In this document: one piece after another, positions 16,474 through 24,431 of the stretch | How positions within the stretch are numbered: the first letter of the stretch is position 1 | Layout of the letters: each line of letters begins with the position of its first letter | Assembly: GCA_028818385.1 (NCBI GenBank) | Contig: JAPPNY010000210.1 | Location: 1 to 64,000, forward strand | DNA from: Spirochaetaceae bacterium | Lineage (GTDB): Bacteria > Spirochaetota > Spirochaetia > SZUA-6 > Bin103 | DNA: 64,000 nt | Direction: 5' to 3' | Translations under genes and position numbers: made by a program | The notes under the pieces: generated by a model | Databases searched by the model: none | What the model saw: only the letters and a program-made list of their open reading frames with translations | What the model was told of the DNA's origin: nothing

Positions 16474-17601
16474 TCACGTAAACCGGTACCTGCTCACCGC
16501 CTCGTCCAGCACCTCGACCCCCAGGCCCGGGGCGTCGCGCACGGTCAGCATGCCGTCCTGCTGAATCCAGGGGTCGGCGACCAGATCGTGCTGCATCGGC
16601 GAATCGTGCGGCTTGAAGTCCATGGCCACGCCGCGGTCGGAGATCGCCATGAGGTGCACGGCGGCGGCCGTGTTCAGCGCGCTGCTCCAGGTGTGCATGC
16701 TGTAGTGCAGGTGCTCGGTTTCGACCAGCCGGATCACCTCCCGGCAGCCGGTGATTCCCTGGCAGCGGCCGGGGTCCATCTGCACCACGTCGACCCCGCC
16801 GGAGCGGATCAGGCGCGCGTAGCTCTCGCGGTCCCACTCGTCCTCGCCGGTGCCGACCGGCGTCTGCACCGCAGCCCGCAGGCGGGCGTGGCCGTCCAGG
16901 TCGGAGGGCAGCAACGGCTGCTCGATCCACTTCAGCCGGTAGTGCTCCAGGTCGCGAAATCTCCCGATTGCGGTGGGCACGTCCCACAGGTCCCAGACGC
17001 CGGGCGTGTCGACCACCAGCTCCAGCTCGTCGCCGATGATCGTGCGGAGGCGCTCCACCAGCGCCAGGTCTGCGGCTCGGTCCTGGCCGAACACCGCCTC
17101 CGGGCGCATGCCCCAACCGCCCTTGACGATGCGGTAGCCCTGGTCGCGCATCCAGCGGAACTCGTCGTCCGTCCAGGCCGTGTCCTCCATGTCGAAGATG
17201 ATGGAGGCCATGGCCGGCACCTCGCCGTGGAGCCGGCTGCCGAGCAGCCGGCATACCGGCTGGCCCAGCGCCTTGCCCTTGAGGTCCCAGAGCGCCATGT
17301 CGACCGCGCTCAGGCCGAACGCGGCGATCCCCTCCGGCCCGTACCACCACGTGCGGCCGGTCATCGTGCGCCAGTGCGCCTCCACGTCCAGCGGGTCGGC
17401 GCCGACCAGCAGCGGCGCATAACCGCGCTCGATGATCGTGGCGGTGGCCAGCGCCGACTCGGGAAACTGCGAGATGCACTCGCCCCACCCGGCCGTGCCG
17501 TCGTCGGCGGTCACCTTGGCCAGCGTGATGTAGCGCAGAATCCCCTTGTAGTGGGGCTCCGGGTATTCGAGAGGGAAAGCCTCGATCGATGCGATCTTCA
17601 C
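16474..17601 (-). CDS. Enolase-superfamily sugar-acid dehydratase (mandelate racemase type)
   Basis: This 375-residue cytoplasmic enzyme belongs to the mandelate racemase/muconate lactonising branch of the enolase superfamily, most of whose members dehydrate sugar acids. The Mg2+ ligands can be placed at Asp198 (LVVDTPG), Glu227 (KWIEQP) and Glu253 (GTGEDEW). Lys160 (IVKGG) and His303 (SMHTW) are candidate acid/base residues, which fits the mandelate racemase arrangement. The N-terminal capping domain is complete. It begins 3 bases after the Gfo/Idh/MocA gene. The product is probably a 2-keto-3-deoxy acid for the sugar kinase-aldolase route (inference). Confidence 0.9.
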   Translation of the reverse strand: MKIASIEAFPLEYPEPHYKGILRYITLAKVTADDGTAGWGECISQFPESALATATIIERGYAPLLVGADPLDVEAHWRTMTGRTWWYGPEGIAAFGLSAVDMALWDLKGKALGQPVCRLLGSRLHGEVPAMASIIFDMEDTAWTDDEFRWMRDQGYRIVKGGWGMRPEAVFGQDRAADLALVERLRTIIGDELELVVDTPGVWDLWDVPTAIGRFRDLEHYRLKWIEQPLLPSDLDGHARLRAAVQTPVGTGEDEWDRESYARLIRSGGVDVVQMDPGRCQGITGCREVIRLVETEHLHYSMHTWSSALNTAAAVHLMAISDRGVAMDFKPHDSPMQHDLVADPWIQQDGMLTVRDAPGLGVEVLDEAVSRYRFT

Positions 17602-17604
17602 CGG

Positions 17605-18744
17605 TTAGCCTCCTTGTACCCCATGGGGTACTTGGCTGTCGTCGTAGAGCGAAGCGATGCTCACGGGCTGGCCGTCGCGCGCGGCGGAGCGGTAGGCGGC
17701 GTCGAGCAGCTCCACCGAGCGCCAGCCCCAGGTGCCGGACGAGCGGTTGCGGTCGCGGCCCAGGATCACGTCGACCAGGTTGGCCGACGGCAGGTGGGCG
17801 GGGTAGGAGGCGCCGGCGCCGGGACAGTCGGAGCCGGGCTGGCCTTCGTACGTTGCCGGGTCGCAGGCCAGCGCCTCGACCGTGCCGTCGGCGTGGTAGA
17901 TCGTCCCCGTGCCTTCGATGTAGTCCAGGTCGATCCACCCCTCGGCGCCGTAGAGCTGCAGGTCCAGCTTGCCTTCCGCGTGCGTGACGCCGCCGGTCGA
18001 GCCGACGGTGGCCAGGCAGCCGTCCTCCATGCGCACGGCGATGGCGTCGGCCACGTCCACGGCGACATCCAGGTGGTTCATCATCGCCGTCACCTGCGCC
18101 GCGCGGGAGCCGGTGAGGAAGAACATCAGAGCCGCCGAGTGGGTGATCTGCAGGTGGCCCTGGCCGCCTCCCGAGCGCTCCGGGTCCGAGTACACGTCGC
18201 CGGGGCCGACCACGGGGTAGGCGGCGGCCATCTCGGGGTCGTCGGCGCGGTCGTCGCCGCGGTACAGGTAGAGCGGCTCCGAGCTGAAGGTGTTGGACAC
18301 GTAGTGGATGGGGCCGAGGGTGCCTCCGGCCACCACGTCACGCACGCGCAGGCTCATGTCGATGAACTGCCAGGGATAGCTCATGATGATCTGGCGGCCG
18401 CGGCGCTCGGCCAGCCGGACCAGCTCGCGGGCGTGGGTCGCCCGCAGCACCATCGGCTTCTCCAGCAGCAGGTGCAGGCCGCGCTCCAGCACGGCGCGCG
18501 CCACCTCGTAGTGGGCGGCGTGCCAGACCGCGACGACCGCGCCGTCCAGCTCGTGCCGGTCGAGCAGCTCGCGGTAGTCGGTGTAGGTGGTGCCGATGCC
18601 GTAGTGGCCCGCCGCCTTGCGCAGCACCTGGGGCCGCAGGTCGGCGATGCCCACCAAGTCCGCGTCCGGATTGCCGACCAGCGCCGGCAGGTGCGCGGCC
18701 GTCGACCACCAGCCGGTGCCGATCACCCCGATTCGCGCCTTCAC
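17605..18744 (-). CDS. Gfo/Idh/MocA family oxidoreductase
   Basis: This 379-residue NAD(P)-dependent dehydrogenase acts on a sugar or cyclitol. The Rossmann start IGVIGTGWWSTAAHLPAL has the expected glycine motif, and the family motif EKP appears in LLLEKPMVL. The C-terminal domain is a full alpha/beta sheet (GGVTHAEGKLDLQLYGAEGWIDL). It is the first gene of a four-gene minus-strand operon ending in GH51, so it likely oxidises the released sugar or reduces a keto sugar before the dehydratase acts. The start codon lies 23 bases from a perfect 7-base inverted repeat that may regulate the operon. Confidence 0.9.
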   Translation of the reverse strand: MKARIGVIGTGWWSTAAHLPALVGNPDADLVGIADLRPQVLRKAAGHYGIGTTYTDYRELLDRHELDGAVVAVWHAAHYEVARAVLERGLHLLLEKPMVLRATHARELVRLAERRGRQIIMSYPWQFIDMSLRVRDVVAGGTLGPIHYVSNTFSSEPLYLYRGDDRADDPEMAAAYPVVGPGDVYSDPERSGGGQGHLQITHSAALMFFLTGSRAAQVTAMMNHLDVAVDVADAIAVRMEDGCLATVGSTGGVTHAEGKLDLQLYGAEGWIDLDYIEGTGTIYHADGTVEALACDPATYEGQPGSDCPGAGASYPAHLPSANLVDVILGRDRNRSSGTWGWRSVELLDAAYRSAARDGQPVSIASLYDDSQVPHGVQGG

Positions 18745-18767
18745 CGGTCTGCCGCCTGGCTGCGTGC

Positions 18768-18784
18768 GGTCCTGCTTCAGGACC
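18768..18784. promoter_or_regulatory. Perfect inverted repeat upstream of the Gfo/Idh operon
   Basis: GGTCCTG and CAGGACC form perfect 7-base arms around CTT. The repeat lies 23 bases upstream of the operon's first start codon. It could be an operator for a sugar-responsive repressor or a 5' mRNA hairpin; nothing else in this 227-base intergenic stretch stands out on the minus strand. Confidence 0.4.
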
Positions 18785-18964
18785 GAGACCGGGCGGGAAC
18801 CGCCACGTCGAGTCGCAGATCCGGGTGCCCGGACGCCGCAGTGGCGTCTCCGTGCTCGTAGCGTCGCGGTCCGCTCATGATCGTACCCTATCCGAGCTCG
18901 AACTGCATGTCGATGTACGGCGCAGTGCCTCGTGGTGTGTCCGGCGCCGGGCGAACGGCTTCAG

Positions 18965-18973
18965 TGATATAAT
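18965..18973 (+). promoter_or_regulatory. Extended -10 promoter of the RelBE-like operon
   Basis: TGATATAAT is a perfect consensus -10 hexamer (18968-18973) with the TGn extension, which lets sigma70 work without a good -35; none is seen. The start codon of the antitoxin is 11 bases after the hexamer, leaving a leader of about 2-5 bases. Confidence 0.65.
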
Positions 18974-18983
18974 GCTCGTCCGC

Positions 18984-19196
18984 ATGATCACCATACGGCT
19001 ACCGCCCGATGTCGAGCGCCGCATTGAGGATCTCGTCTCGCGTGCCGGCCATACCAAGACGTTCTACATCACCGAGGCCGTCCTGGAATACCTCGACGAA
19101 CTGGAAGAGAAGTATCTGGCCTTGAGTCGTCTGGAGCATCCCGCCAAGCGCTGGACCCTGGACGAGCTGGAGCAGGGCCTTGACATGGAGCGTTGA
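18984..19196 (+). CDS. RelB-type (DUF6290-like) antitoxin
   Basis: This is a 70-residue antitoxin of a type II RelBE-like pair. MITIRLPPDVERRIEDLVSR is the ribbon-helix-helix DNA-binding strand and helix of the DUF6290/RelB family, and AGHTKTFYITEAVLEYLDEL completes it. The tail WTLDELEQGLDME binds the toxin in relatives. I chose ATG 18984 because it gives the canonical opening; ATG 18972 overlaps the -10 box. The gene overlaps the toxin by 17 bases, giving coupled translation. The complex normally represses its own promoter. Confidence 0.88.
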   Translation: MITIRLPPDVERRIEDLVSRAGHTKTFYITEAVLEYLDELEEKYLALSRLEHPAKRWTLDELEQGLDMER

Positions 19197-19446
19197 GTTC
19201 GATGATCGCGCCGCCAAAGAGCTCCGCAAGTTGGACCGACAAGCCCAGCACGACATCCTCAGGTATCTCCGCGAACGCATCGCTACGGACAGCGATCCGA
19301 GTCGGTTCGGCAAGCCCCTGTCCGGAGACTTTTTAGGGCTTTGGCGGTATCGCATTCGAGATTATCGCCTGATTTGTAGTCTCGAAGACGACCGTTTCGT
19401 GGTCCTTGTGCTGCACGTCGGGCATCGTAGAGATGTCTACCGGTAA
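19180..19446 (+). CDS. RelE/ParE-family toxin
   Basis: This 88-residue protein is a RelE-superfamily toxin, most likely an mRNA interferase acting at the ribosome. It opens TWSVEFDDRAAKELRKLDRQ, then ILRYLRERI, PLSGDFLGLWRYRIRDYRLIC and VLVLHVGHRRDVYR. These give the basic patch and the C-terminal His/Arg/Tyr residues typical of active family members, so the toxin looks intact. It begins at TTG inside the antitoxin gene. A PfkB kinase follows after 71 bases to the preferred start. Confidence 0.9.
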   Translation: MTWSVEFDDRAAKELRKLDRQAQHDILRYLRERIATDSDPSRFGKPLSGDFLGLWRYRIRDYRLICSLEDDRFVVLVLHVGHRRDVYR

Positions 19447-19517
19447 GTCGTTGCGAACCGTCCGGACGGCTCCGCGCGATGCTGGATGCATTGAAAGAGC
19501 GGCGCGGCAGGCCGGCG

Positions 19518-20474
19518 ATGCCTGACGTGATCAGCCTGGGCGAGGCGTTGTTCGACCTGTTCGCAGGGCCGTCGGGCACCACTCTGGGGGCGGCACGGAC
19601 CTTCACCCCGGCGCCGGGCGGGGCGCCCGCCAACGTCGCCGTCGGCTTGGCGCGGCTCGGGATCGACACCGGCTTCGTGGGCAGGGTGGGCGACGATTCG
19701 CTCGGCGGCCGGTTGGTGGACCTGCTGCGCGAGGAGGGGGTCGACACCACCCACTGCCTGCCGGTCGCGGGCGGCCAGACGACCATCGCGCTGGTGGCGA
19801 CCTCCAGCCCCGTGGATCAGGATTTCGTGCTGTTCCGGGGGGCGGACACGCTGCTGCGCCCGGAGCACCTGGATCGCACCTACTTCGCCGGCGCCCGGGT
19901 GTTCACCTACGGGTCGGTGACGCTGAGCGCCGGCGCGCGTGACGCGGCACTGCAGGCCGCGCGCTGGGCGCGGGAGGACGGCGTGCTGGTGGCCTTCGAC
20001 GCCAACTACCGGCCGGGCGTGTGGCGGGGAGAAGCGGCCGCCCGCAACGCCATCGTGGAGGCGCTGGGGTGTGCGGACATCGCCAAGCTCAACGAGGTGG
20101 AGTTGAAGCTGCTGGCCGGGACCGACGATCCGCGAGTTGGTTGCCGGCGCATCCTCGACCTAGGAGTGCGGCTGTGCCTGATGACGCTGGGTGCCGACGG
20201 CGCCTGGTTCGACGACGGCCGCGTGTCGGGCAGCGTTTCCGGCTTTGACGCCGAAGTGGTCGACACCACCGGGTGCGGCGACGCGTTTCTGGCGGCGTTC
20301 CTGGCCGGCTTGGTGGCCGAGCCGCGCACGCTCGACGAGCTCGACCGGGGAGCGCTCCTCCTGCTGGTGGAGGCGGCCAACGCGGCCGGCGCGATCAACG
20401 CGACGCGCCATGGCGCGATCGCGGGCCTGGCCACCCCCGCCGAGATCGACGCGTTGCTGGCCGGCGGGGATTAG
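19518..20474 (+). CDS. PfkB-family carbohydrate kinase
   Basis: This 318-residue ribokinase-superfamily enzyme phosphorylates fructose, 2-keto-3-deoxygluconate or a similar sugar. The N-terminal signature GGAPANVAVGLARLG and the C-terminal DTTGCGDAFLAAFLAGL, whose last Asp is the catalytic base, are intact. The anion-hole glycines are present, with Cys in the usual GAGD Ala position. I prefer ATG 19518 (MPDVISLGE) to ATG 19479, since family members begin so. It is encoded between two toxin-antitoxin operons on the same strand. A kinase for 2-keto-3-deoxy acids would fit the nearby dehydratases (inference). Confidence 0.88.
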   Translation: MPDVISLGEALFDLFAGPSGTTLGAARTFTPAPGGAPANVAVGLARLGIDTGFVGRVGDDSLGGRLVDLLREEGVDTTHCLPVAGGQTTIALVATSSPVDQDFVLFRGADTLLRPEHLDRTYFAGARVFTYGSVTLSAGARDAALQAARWAREDGVLVAFDANYRPGVWRGEAAARNAIVEALGCADIAKLNEVELKLLAGTDDPRVGCRRILDLGVRLCLMTLGADGAWFDDGRVSGSVSGFDAEVVDTTGCGDAFLAAFLAGLVAEPRTLDELDRGALLLLVEAANAAGAINATRHGAIAGLATPAEIDALLAGGD

Positions 20475-20481
20475 CGCCCGA

Positions 20482-20487
20482 TATACT
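20482..20487 (+). promoter_or_regulatory. -10-like box of the DUF433/DUF5615 operon
   Basis: TATACT (5 of 6 to consensus) lies 9 bases before an in-frame GTG at 20497 and 18 bases before ATG 20506. If it is used, the mRNA is leaderless or has a very short leader. No good -35 is visible at 16-18 bases. Confidence 0.4.
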
Positions 20488-20505
20488 CACGCCGAAGTGT
20501 CAAGC

Positions 20506-20730
20506 ATGCTGGACGTCAGTCGCGTTGCTCATTCGGACCCGAAGATCCTGAGTGGCACGCCGGTGTTTACGGGCACGCGCGTGCCGGTTCGCATACTCTT
20601 CGAGTTCCTGGCAGCCGGCGACAAACTTGACGAGTTTCTCGACGCCTATCCGAGCGTGTCTCGCGCTCAGGCAGTGTCCCTCCTTGAGGTCGCAGAGCAG
20701 ATCGTGATCGACGGTGCGCGTTCTGCTTGA
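20506..20730 (+). CDS. DUF433 antitoxin
   Basis: This 74-residue DUF433 protein is the usual partner of DUF5615 PIN-like toxins. It has the winged-helix signature DPKILSGTPVFTGTRVPVRILFEFLAAG and the follow-up LDEFLDAYPSVSRAQAVSLLEVA. GTG 20497 would add three residues. Its last 17 bases overlap the toxin gene, the same overlap length as the RelBE pair upstream. It should repress its own promoter and neutralise the toxin. Confidence 0.9.
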   Translation: MLDVSRVAHSDPKILSGTPVFTGTRVPVRILFEFLAAGDKLDEFLDAYPSVSRAQAVSLLEVAEQIVIDGARSA

Positions 20731-21034
20731 CGAGTCCGTACCACGACAGCTCGCGCGATATCTTGCCGGGCACGCAGTGTCGACCGCTCCCCGCGAGGGA
20801 TGGGCAGGACTGGACAACGGCGAGTTGCTCGATCGTGCATCGGAACGCTTCGACGTCTTCATAACGGGGGACCAGGGCATCCAGTACCAGCAGAACCTCT
20901 CCCGACTGCGAATTGGCGTGATCGTGATCGTCGCGCCCGACAACCGAGTTCGGACGATCACGGCGATGGCTCCTCGGATCTCGGCGGCCCTCGGTCGAAT
21001 GGAGCGTGGCGAACTCGTCCGGATCGTCCCGTAG
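20714..21034 (+). CDS. DUF5615 PIN-like toxin
   Basis: This 106-residue protein is of the DUF5615 (Mut7-C/PIN-like) family, predicted ribonuclease toxins. The opening MRVLLDESVPRQLARYL carries the first acidic pair (D6/E7). Later ITGDQGIQYQQNL supplies the second acidic site near the middle. The closing strand IVIVAPDN is normal. It starts at GTG 20714 inside the antitoxin gene. Its stop is 5 bases from the stop of the convergent sulfatase gene. Family and pairing are firm; RNase activity is predicted, not shown. Confidence 0.9.
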   Translation: MRVLLDESVPRQLARYLAGHAVSTAPREGWAGLDNGELLDRASERFDVFITGDQGIQYQQNLSRLRIGVIVIVAPDNRVRTITAMAPRISAALGRMERGELVRIVP

Positions 21035-21039
21035 CTCGG

Positions 21040-22530
21040 TCAGATCGGGCCGATGCGCGGGTCGCCGTGATCGATGCCGAACACGGTGGCGTCGAAGCTG
21101 CGCAGCAGCAGATCGGTCTTCAGCGCCTGCCGGTCGGGGGCGTCCCAGAGGTTGTCGTGCTCGTCGGGGTCGGCCTGCATGTCGTACAGCTCGCCCTGCC
21201 CGTGTCCGTGGTAGACGACTAGCTTGTAGCGGTCGTCGCGGTACATGGTCGCGTGCGTGTTGTCCGGCATGTCCACGGCGTCGTAGTACTCGCTGCGCAC
21301 GAAATCGCGGTGACGGTCGCTCGGGGCCTCGTCGGTCAGCAGCGGCAGCAGTGAGCGGCCCTGCATCCAGTGCGGCGGCTCCAGCCCGGCGGATTCCAGC
21401 AGCGTGGGCGCCAGGTCGGTGAGCTCCACCAGCGCAGGCGAGCGCAGCCCGGCCTGCACGCGGCCCGGCCACGACAGGATCAGCGGCACGCGCACGGCGC
21501 TGTCGTAGAAGCGGCAGCCCTTCTGGATCAGGCCGTGGTCGCCGAGCGCCTCGCCGTGGTCGCTCATGAAGATCACCAGCGTGTCGTCGAGCTGGCCGGC
21601 CTCCTCGACCGCCTCCAGCATGCCCCGCACCCGGTCGTCGATCTGCTCGATCATCGCGTAGTAGGCGGCCTTCAGCGTCCGCGCATCGCGCGCCTCCAGG
21701 AACGCCGGGGCGTCGCTCGGCGGGGCCGGGTCATGCCACACGCCGCCGGGACCCGGCGTGCGCGGCAGCACGGGACTGGCCATGTCCAGCTCCTCAGGCG
21801 GCCGGGCGCGTGACTGGAAGTCGACCGCGGCCAGCCGCTCCTGCTGCGCCAGGTCGCTCTCCCGGTACGCCGGACCGGGCAGCGCCTGCGGGTCGTAGCG
21901 GCGGCGGTAGGCGAGCGGCGGATTAAACGGAGGATGCGGATCGTAGATGTTGACGCTGGCAAGCCACGGCCCGTCGCGCTGCTCCCCGATGAAGTTGATG
22001 GTCTCGTTCGCGCACCACGTGGTCTGGTGCAGCTCGGCCGGCACGCCGTTCGGGTCCTTGATCAGCTCGGCAAGGGTGGTGCCGTGGCCTTTCACCCAGT
22101 CGGCGTAGTCGTGGCCGTCCGGCCAGTCGTCACGCGGCGCGTGGCTGTAGCGCCAGTAGCGGTAGCCGTCGTCCACCCGCGGCTCCACCTGGCCGTAGGC
22201 GCTGGCCAGGTGCAGCTTGCCGACCAGCGCGCAGTCGTAGCCGGCGTCGGCCAGCAGACGGGTCACCAGCGGGAAACGATCTGAGAACTGCGGCACGCCG
22301 TTGCGGCAGGCGTGCGCGGTGCTGGGGTAGGTGCCGGTGAGGAAGCTCGACCGTGACGGCGTGCACATCGGGCTCTGCGCGTAGGCTCGGGTGAAGGCGA
22401 CGCCGCCTGCAACGAGCCGGTCCAGCGTCGGCGTGCGGATGTGCGCGTTGCCGAGCGCGCCGATCGTGTCCGGGCGCTGCGAGTCGGTGCAGATCCACAG
22501 GATGTTGGGCCGGGTGGCGGTGCGTGCCAT
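21040..22530 (-). CDS. Type I sulfatase
   Basis: This 496-residue arylsulfatase-superfamily protein (S1 type) desulfates a sulfated glycan or small ester. The formylglycine motif CTPSRSSFLTGTYP places the modified cysteine at residue 56. NILWICTDSQRPD at the N-terminus and FMSDHGEALGDHGL supply the metal ligands. There is no signal peptide, so it acts in the cytoplasm, probably on imported oligosaccharides. It needs a formylglycine-generating enzyme, which is not in this window. It is divergent from the sugar importer operon with 111 bases between, suggesting joint control. The substrate cannot be told from sequence. Confidence 0.92.
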   Translation of the reverse strand: MARTATRPNILWICTDSQRPDTIGALGNAHIRTPTLDRLVAGGVAFTRAYAQSPMCTPSRSSFLTGTYPSTAHACRNGVPQFSDRFPLVTRLLADAGYDCALVGKLHLASAYGQVEPRVDDGYRYWRYSHAPRDDWPDGHDYADWVKGHGTTLAELIKDPNGVPAELHQTTWCANETINFIGEQRDGPWLASVNIYDPHPPFNPPLAYRRRYDPQALPGPAYRESDLAQQERLAAVDFQSRARPPEELDMASPVLPRTPGPGGVWHDPAPPSDAPAFLEARDARTLKAAYYAMIEQIDDRVRGMLEAVEEAGQLDDTLVIFMSDHGEALGDHGLIQKGCRFYDSAVRVPLILSWPGRVQAGLRSPALVELTDLAPTLLESAGLEPPHWMQGRSLLPLLTDEAPSDRHRDFVRSEYYDAVDMPDNTHATMYRDDRYKLVVYHGHGQGELYDMQADPDEHDNLWDAPDRQALKTDLLLRSFDATVFGIDHGDPRIGPI

Positions 22531-22641
22531 GCCGCACCGTAGCCGCGAATCGCTTTGCAGGGGAACGGCCCCGGGGAGTAAGCTCTTCGAATTACCCGCG
22601 GAGCGATGCTTCGGCGGGACTTACCGGAGGTCGCGTACGCC

Positions 22642-24351
22642 ATGAAACCGACACGCTTTCGCTTCGTCACGCTCATCGGGTTGCTCGCCTTCGCGCCGCT
22701 GCTGGCGGGCGCGGCCGGCCAGACCTCGGCCGGAGCCGCCGCCGACGCCCCGATGGAGGTCTCGTTCCTGATGGAGATCCGTTCGGGCGAGGAGTCGACC
22801 TGGTTCCTGGACCAGGTGGAGGAGAAGTTCAACGTCCGCATCGTCCCCAACGGCGTTTACCACGGCGACAAGGAGAAGGTGAGCCTGCTGCTCGCCACCG
22901 GCGAGTGTCCCGACCTGTTCTGCCCCGGCGATCCCTATGACACCCTGGCGCAGGGTCTCACCCGCACGATCCCGGTGGAAATGCTCCACGAGCACGCACC
23001 GCAATACACCAAGCTGCTGAACGACTACTACCCGGTCGGCTGGCTGCTGGGCCAGAGCCCGGACGACCCGGACGAGTACGTGGCGCTGCACATGATCGGC
23101 GAGAACGCCGACACCCTGCTGACCTACGCCACCTTCCGCAGCGACTGGGCCGAGAACGTCGGCTTCACGGTGCCGAACCTGGATCAGGCGATGCAGGTCG
23201 ATCCGATCGGCCGCGTGTTCTACCTGGACGAGGACTTCACGCTCGACCAGTTCGATGCGCTGCTGAAGGCGTTCCGCGACCAGGACCCGGACGGCAACGG
23301 CAAGAACGACACGATCCCGTGGGGCTCGAGCAACAACATCTTCTGGACCTGGTCGCCGCTGATGGGCGCCTACGGCGTGCACTACGCCCCCAACTGGGCG
23401 CGGCCGGCGGGCGGCGGCAACTCGCTGGTCGACGGCGAGCTCTACTTCTGGGCGGTCTCGCCCCGCTACCGGGACTTCCTGCTGCACGCCAACGAGTGGT
23501 GGAACGAGGGGCTGCTGGACAGCGAGTTCGCGAGCCTCTCGGTCGGCAAGTACTGGGAGAAGGTCGGCCAGGGCATCATCGGCGCCGGCATGTCCTCAGC
23601 CTGGTACGCCGGCGGACAGAACGAGCGCTTCTGGTCGCGTCCGCCCAACGCCTTCGCCACCGAGGAAGAAGCCGCCGCGGGCGTCAAGGTCCTGATGGTG
23701 CCGCCGCCGGTCGGACCGACCGGCATTCAGGGGTCGCCGTCCGGCAAGGACACCGGCAACATCGGCGCCAGCTACATGAACATCGGCGCCAAGGTCTCCG
23801 ACGAGAAGCTGGCCAAGATCCTGCAGGTGCTGGACTGGGCGCGCTACGGCGACGACCGCGTCTGGGTGCAGGCCGAGTTCGGGCAGCCCGGCGTGCACTT
23901 CGACTGGCAGGGCGAGGAGTGGAACTCCGCGGCGATGCTGCGGCCGATGGCAGAGGTCGCGGAGGGCAACTACCAGGTCGGCGGCTGGGGCGAGTCCTAT
24001 CCCGGCGTGCAGACCCGCACCCGCTTCAAGTACCTGCTGCCGTTCCAGCTCGCCAGCTTCCTGGAGAACTACGCGATCGACGGGCGCGGCCGCGAGCTGC
24101 AGACCAACTCCTACAAGATGGACTGGCTGGCGGAAACCCGCGTCGGTGAGCTGAACCGCCGCTACGGCGACACGCTGACCACAATCGAGGACGAGTTCCT
24201 GTACAAGGCCGTCATGGGCCAGGTCGACATCGAGTCCGAGTGGGACGCCTACGTGAACAAGTGGCTGGACGCGGGCGGCCGGGAGTGGCTGGACGAGATG
24301 AAGAAGATGCCGATCCGGGCCGAGTTCCTGAAGGGCAACATCGTCTACTGA
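22642..24351 (+). CDS. ABC importer solute-binding protein (LplA-type)
   Basis: This 569-residue extracellular solute-binding protein is of the large LplA/family 1 kind used for oligosaccharides. Residues 1-26 form a signal peptide (MKPTRFRFVTLIGLLAFAPLLAGAAG) without a lipobox cysteine. The mature protein has typical blocks: CPDLFCPGDPYD, DQDPDGNGKNDTIPWG (the calcium-like DxDxNGxxD loop) and YMNIGAKVSDEKLAKILQVLDW. I set the start at ATG 22642, 11 bases after GGAGG, because this gives a clean signal peptide. It heads an operon with two permeases and is separated from them by an intrinsic terminator hairpin. No ATPase gene is present, as is usual where one MsmK-like ATPase serves many importers. 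Confidence 0.92.
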   Translation: MKPTRFRFVTLIGLLAFAPLLAGAAGQTSAGAAADAPMEVSFLMEIRSGEESTWFLDQVEEKFNVRIVPNGVYHGDKEKVSLLLATGECPDLFCPGDPYDTLAQGLTRTIPVEMLHEHAPQYTKLLNDYYPVGWLLGQSPDDPDEYVALHMIGENADTLLTYATFRSDWAENVGFTVPNLDQAMQVDPIGRVFYLDEDFTLDQFDALLKAFRDQDPDGNGKNDTIPWGSSNNIFWTWSPLMGAYGVHYAPNWARPAGGGNSLVDGELYFWAVSPRYRDFLLHANEWWNEGLLDSEFASLSVGKYWEKVGQGIIGAGMSSAWYAGGQNERFWSRPPNAFATEEEAAAGVKVLMVPPPVGPTGIQGSPSGKDTGNIGASYMNIGAKVSDEKLAKILQVLDWARYGDDRVWVQAEFGQPGVHFDWQGEEWNSAAMLRPMAEVAEGNYQVGGWGESYPGVQTRTRFKYLLPFQLASFLENYAIDGRGRELQTNSYKMDWLAETRVGELNRRYGDTLTTIEDEFLYKAVMGQVDIESEWDAYVNKWLDAGGREWLDEMKKMPIRAEFLKGNIVY

Positions 24352-24378
24352 CCTGACCGACCTGACGGTGCTTGCGAC

Positions 24379-24416
24379 GAGGGGGTGAGAGCGAATCCAC
24401 CCCCTCTTTTCTTTCT
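24379..24416 (+). terminator. Intrinsic terminator between binding protein and permease genes
   Basis: GAGGGGGTG (24379-24387) and CACCCCCTC (24398-24406) form a perfect 9-base stem with a 10-base loop, followed by TTTTCTTTCT. As it lies between two genes of the operon it should reduce, not abolish, permease transcription, so that binding protein is made in excess. Confidence 0.85.
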
Positions 24417-24431
24417 GGAGGATGTGAGGCG

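Noticed and set aside
16588..18861. Plus-strand open frame of about 757 codons
   Set aside because: It is antisense to the enolase-superfamily and Gfo/Idh genes and has no recognisable protein features.
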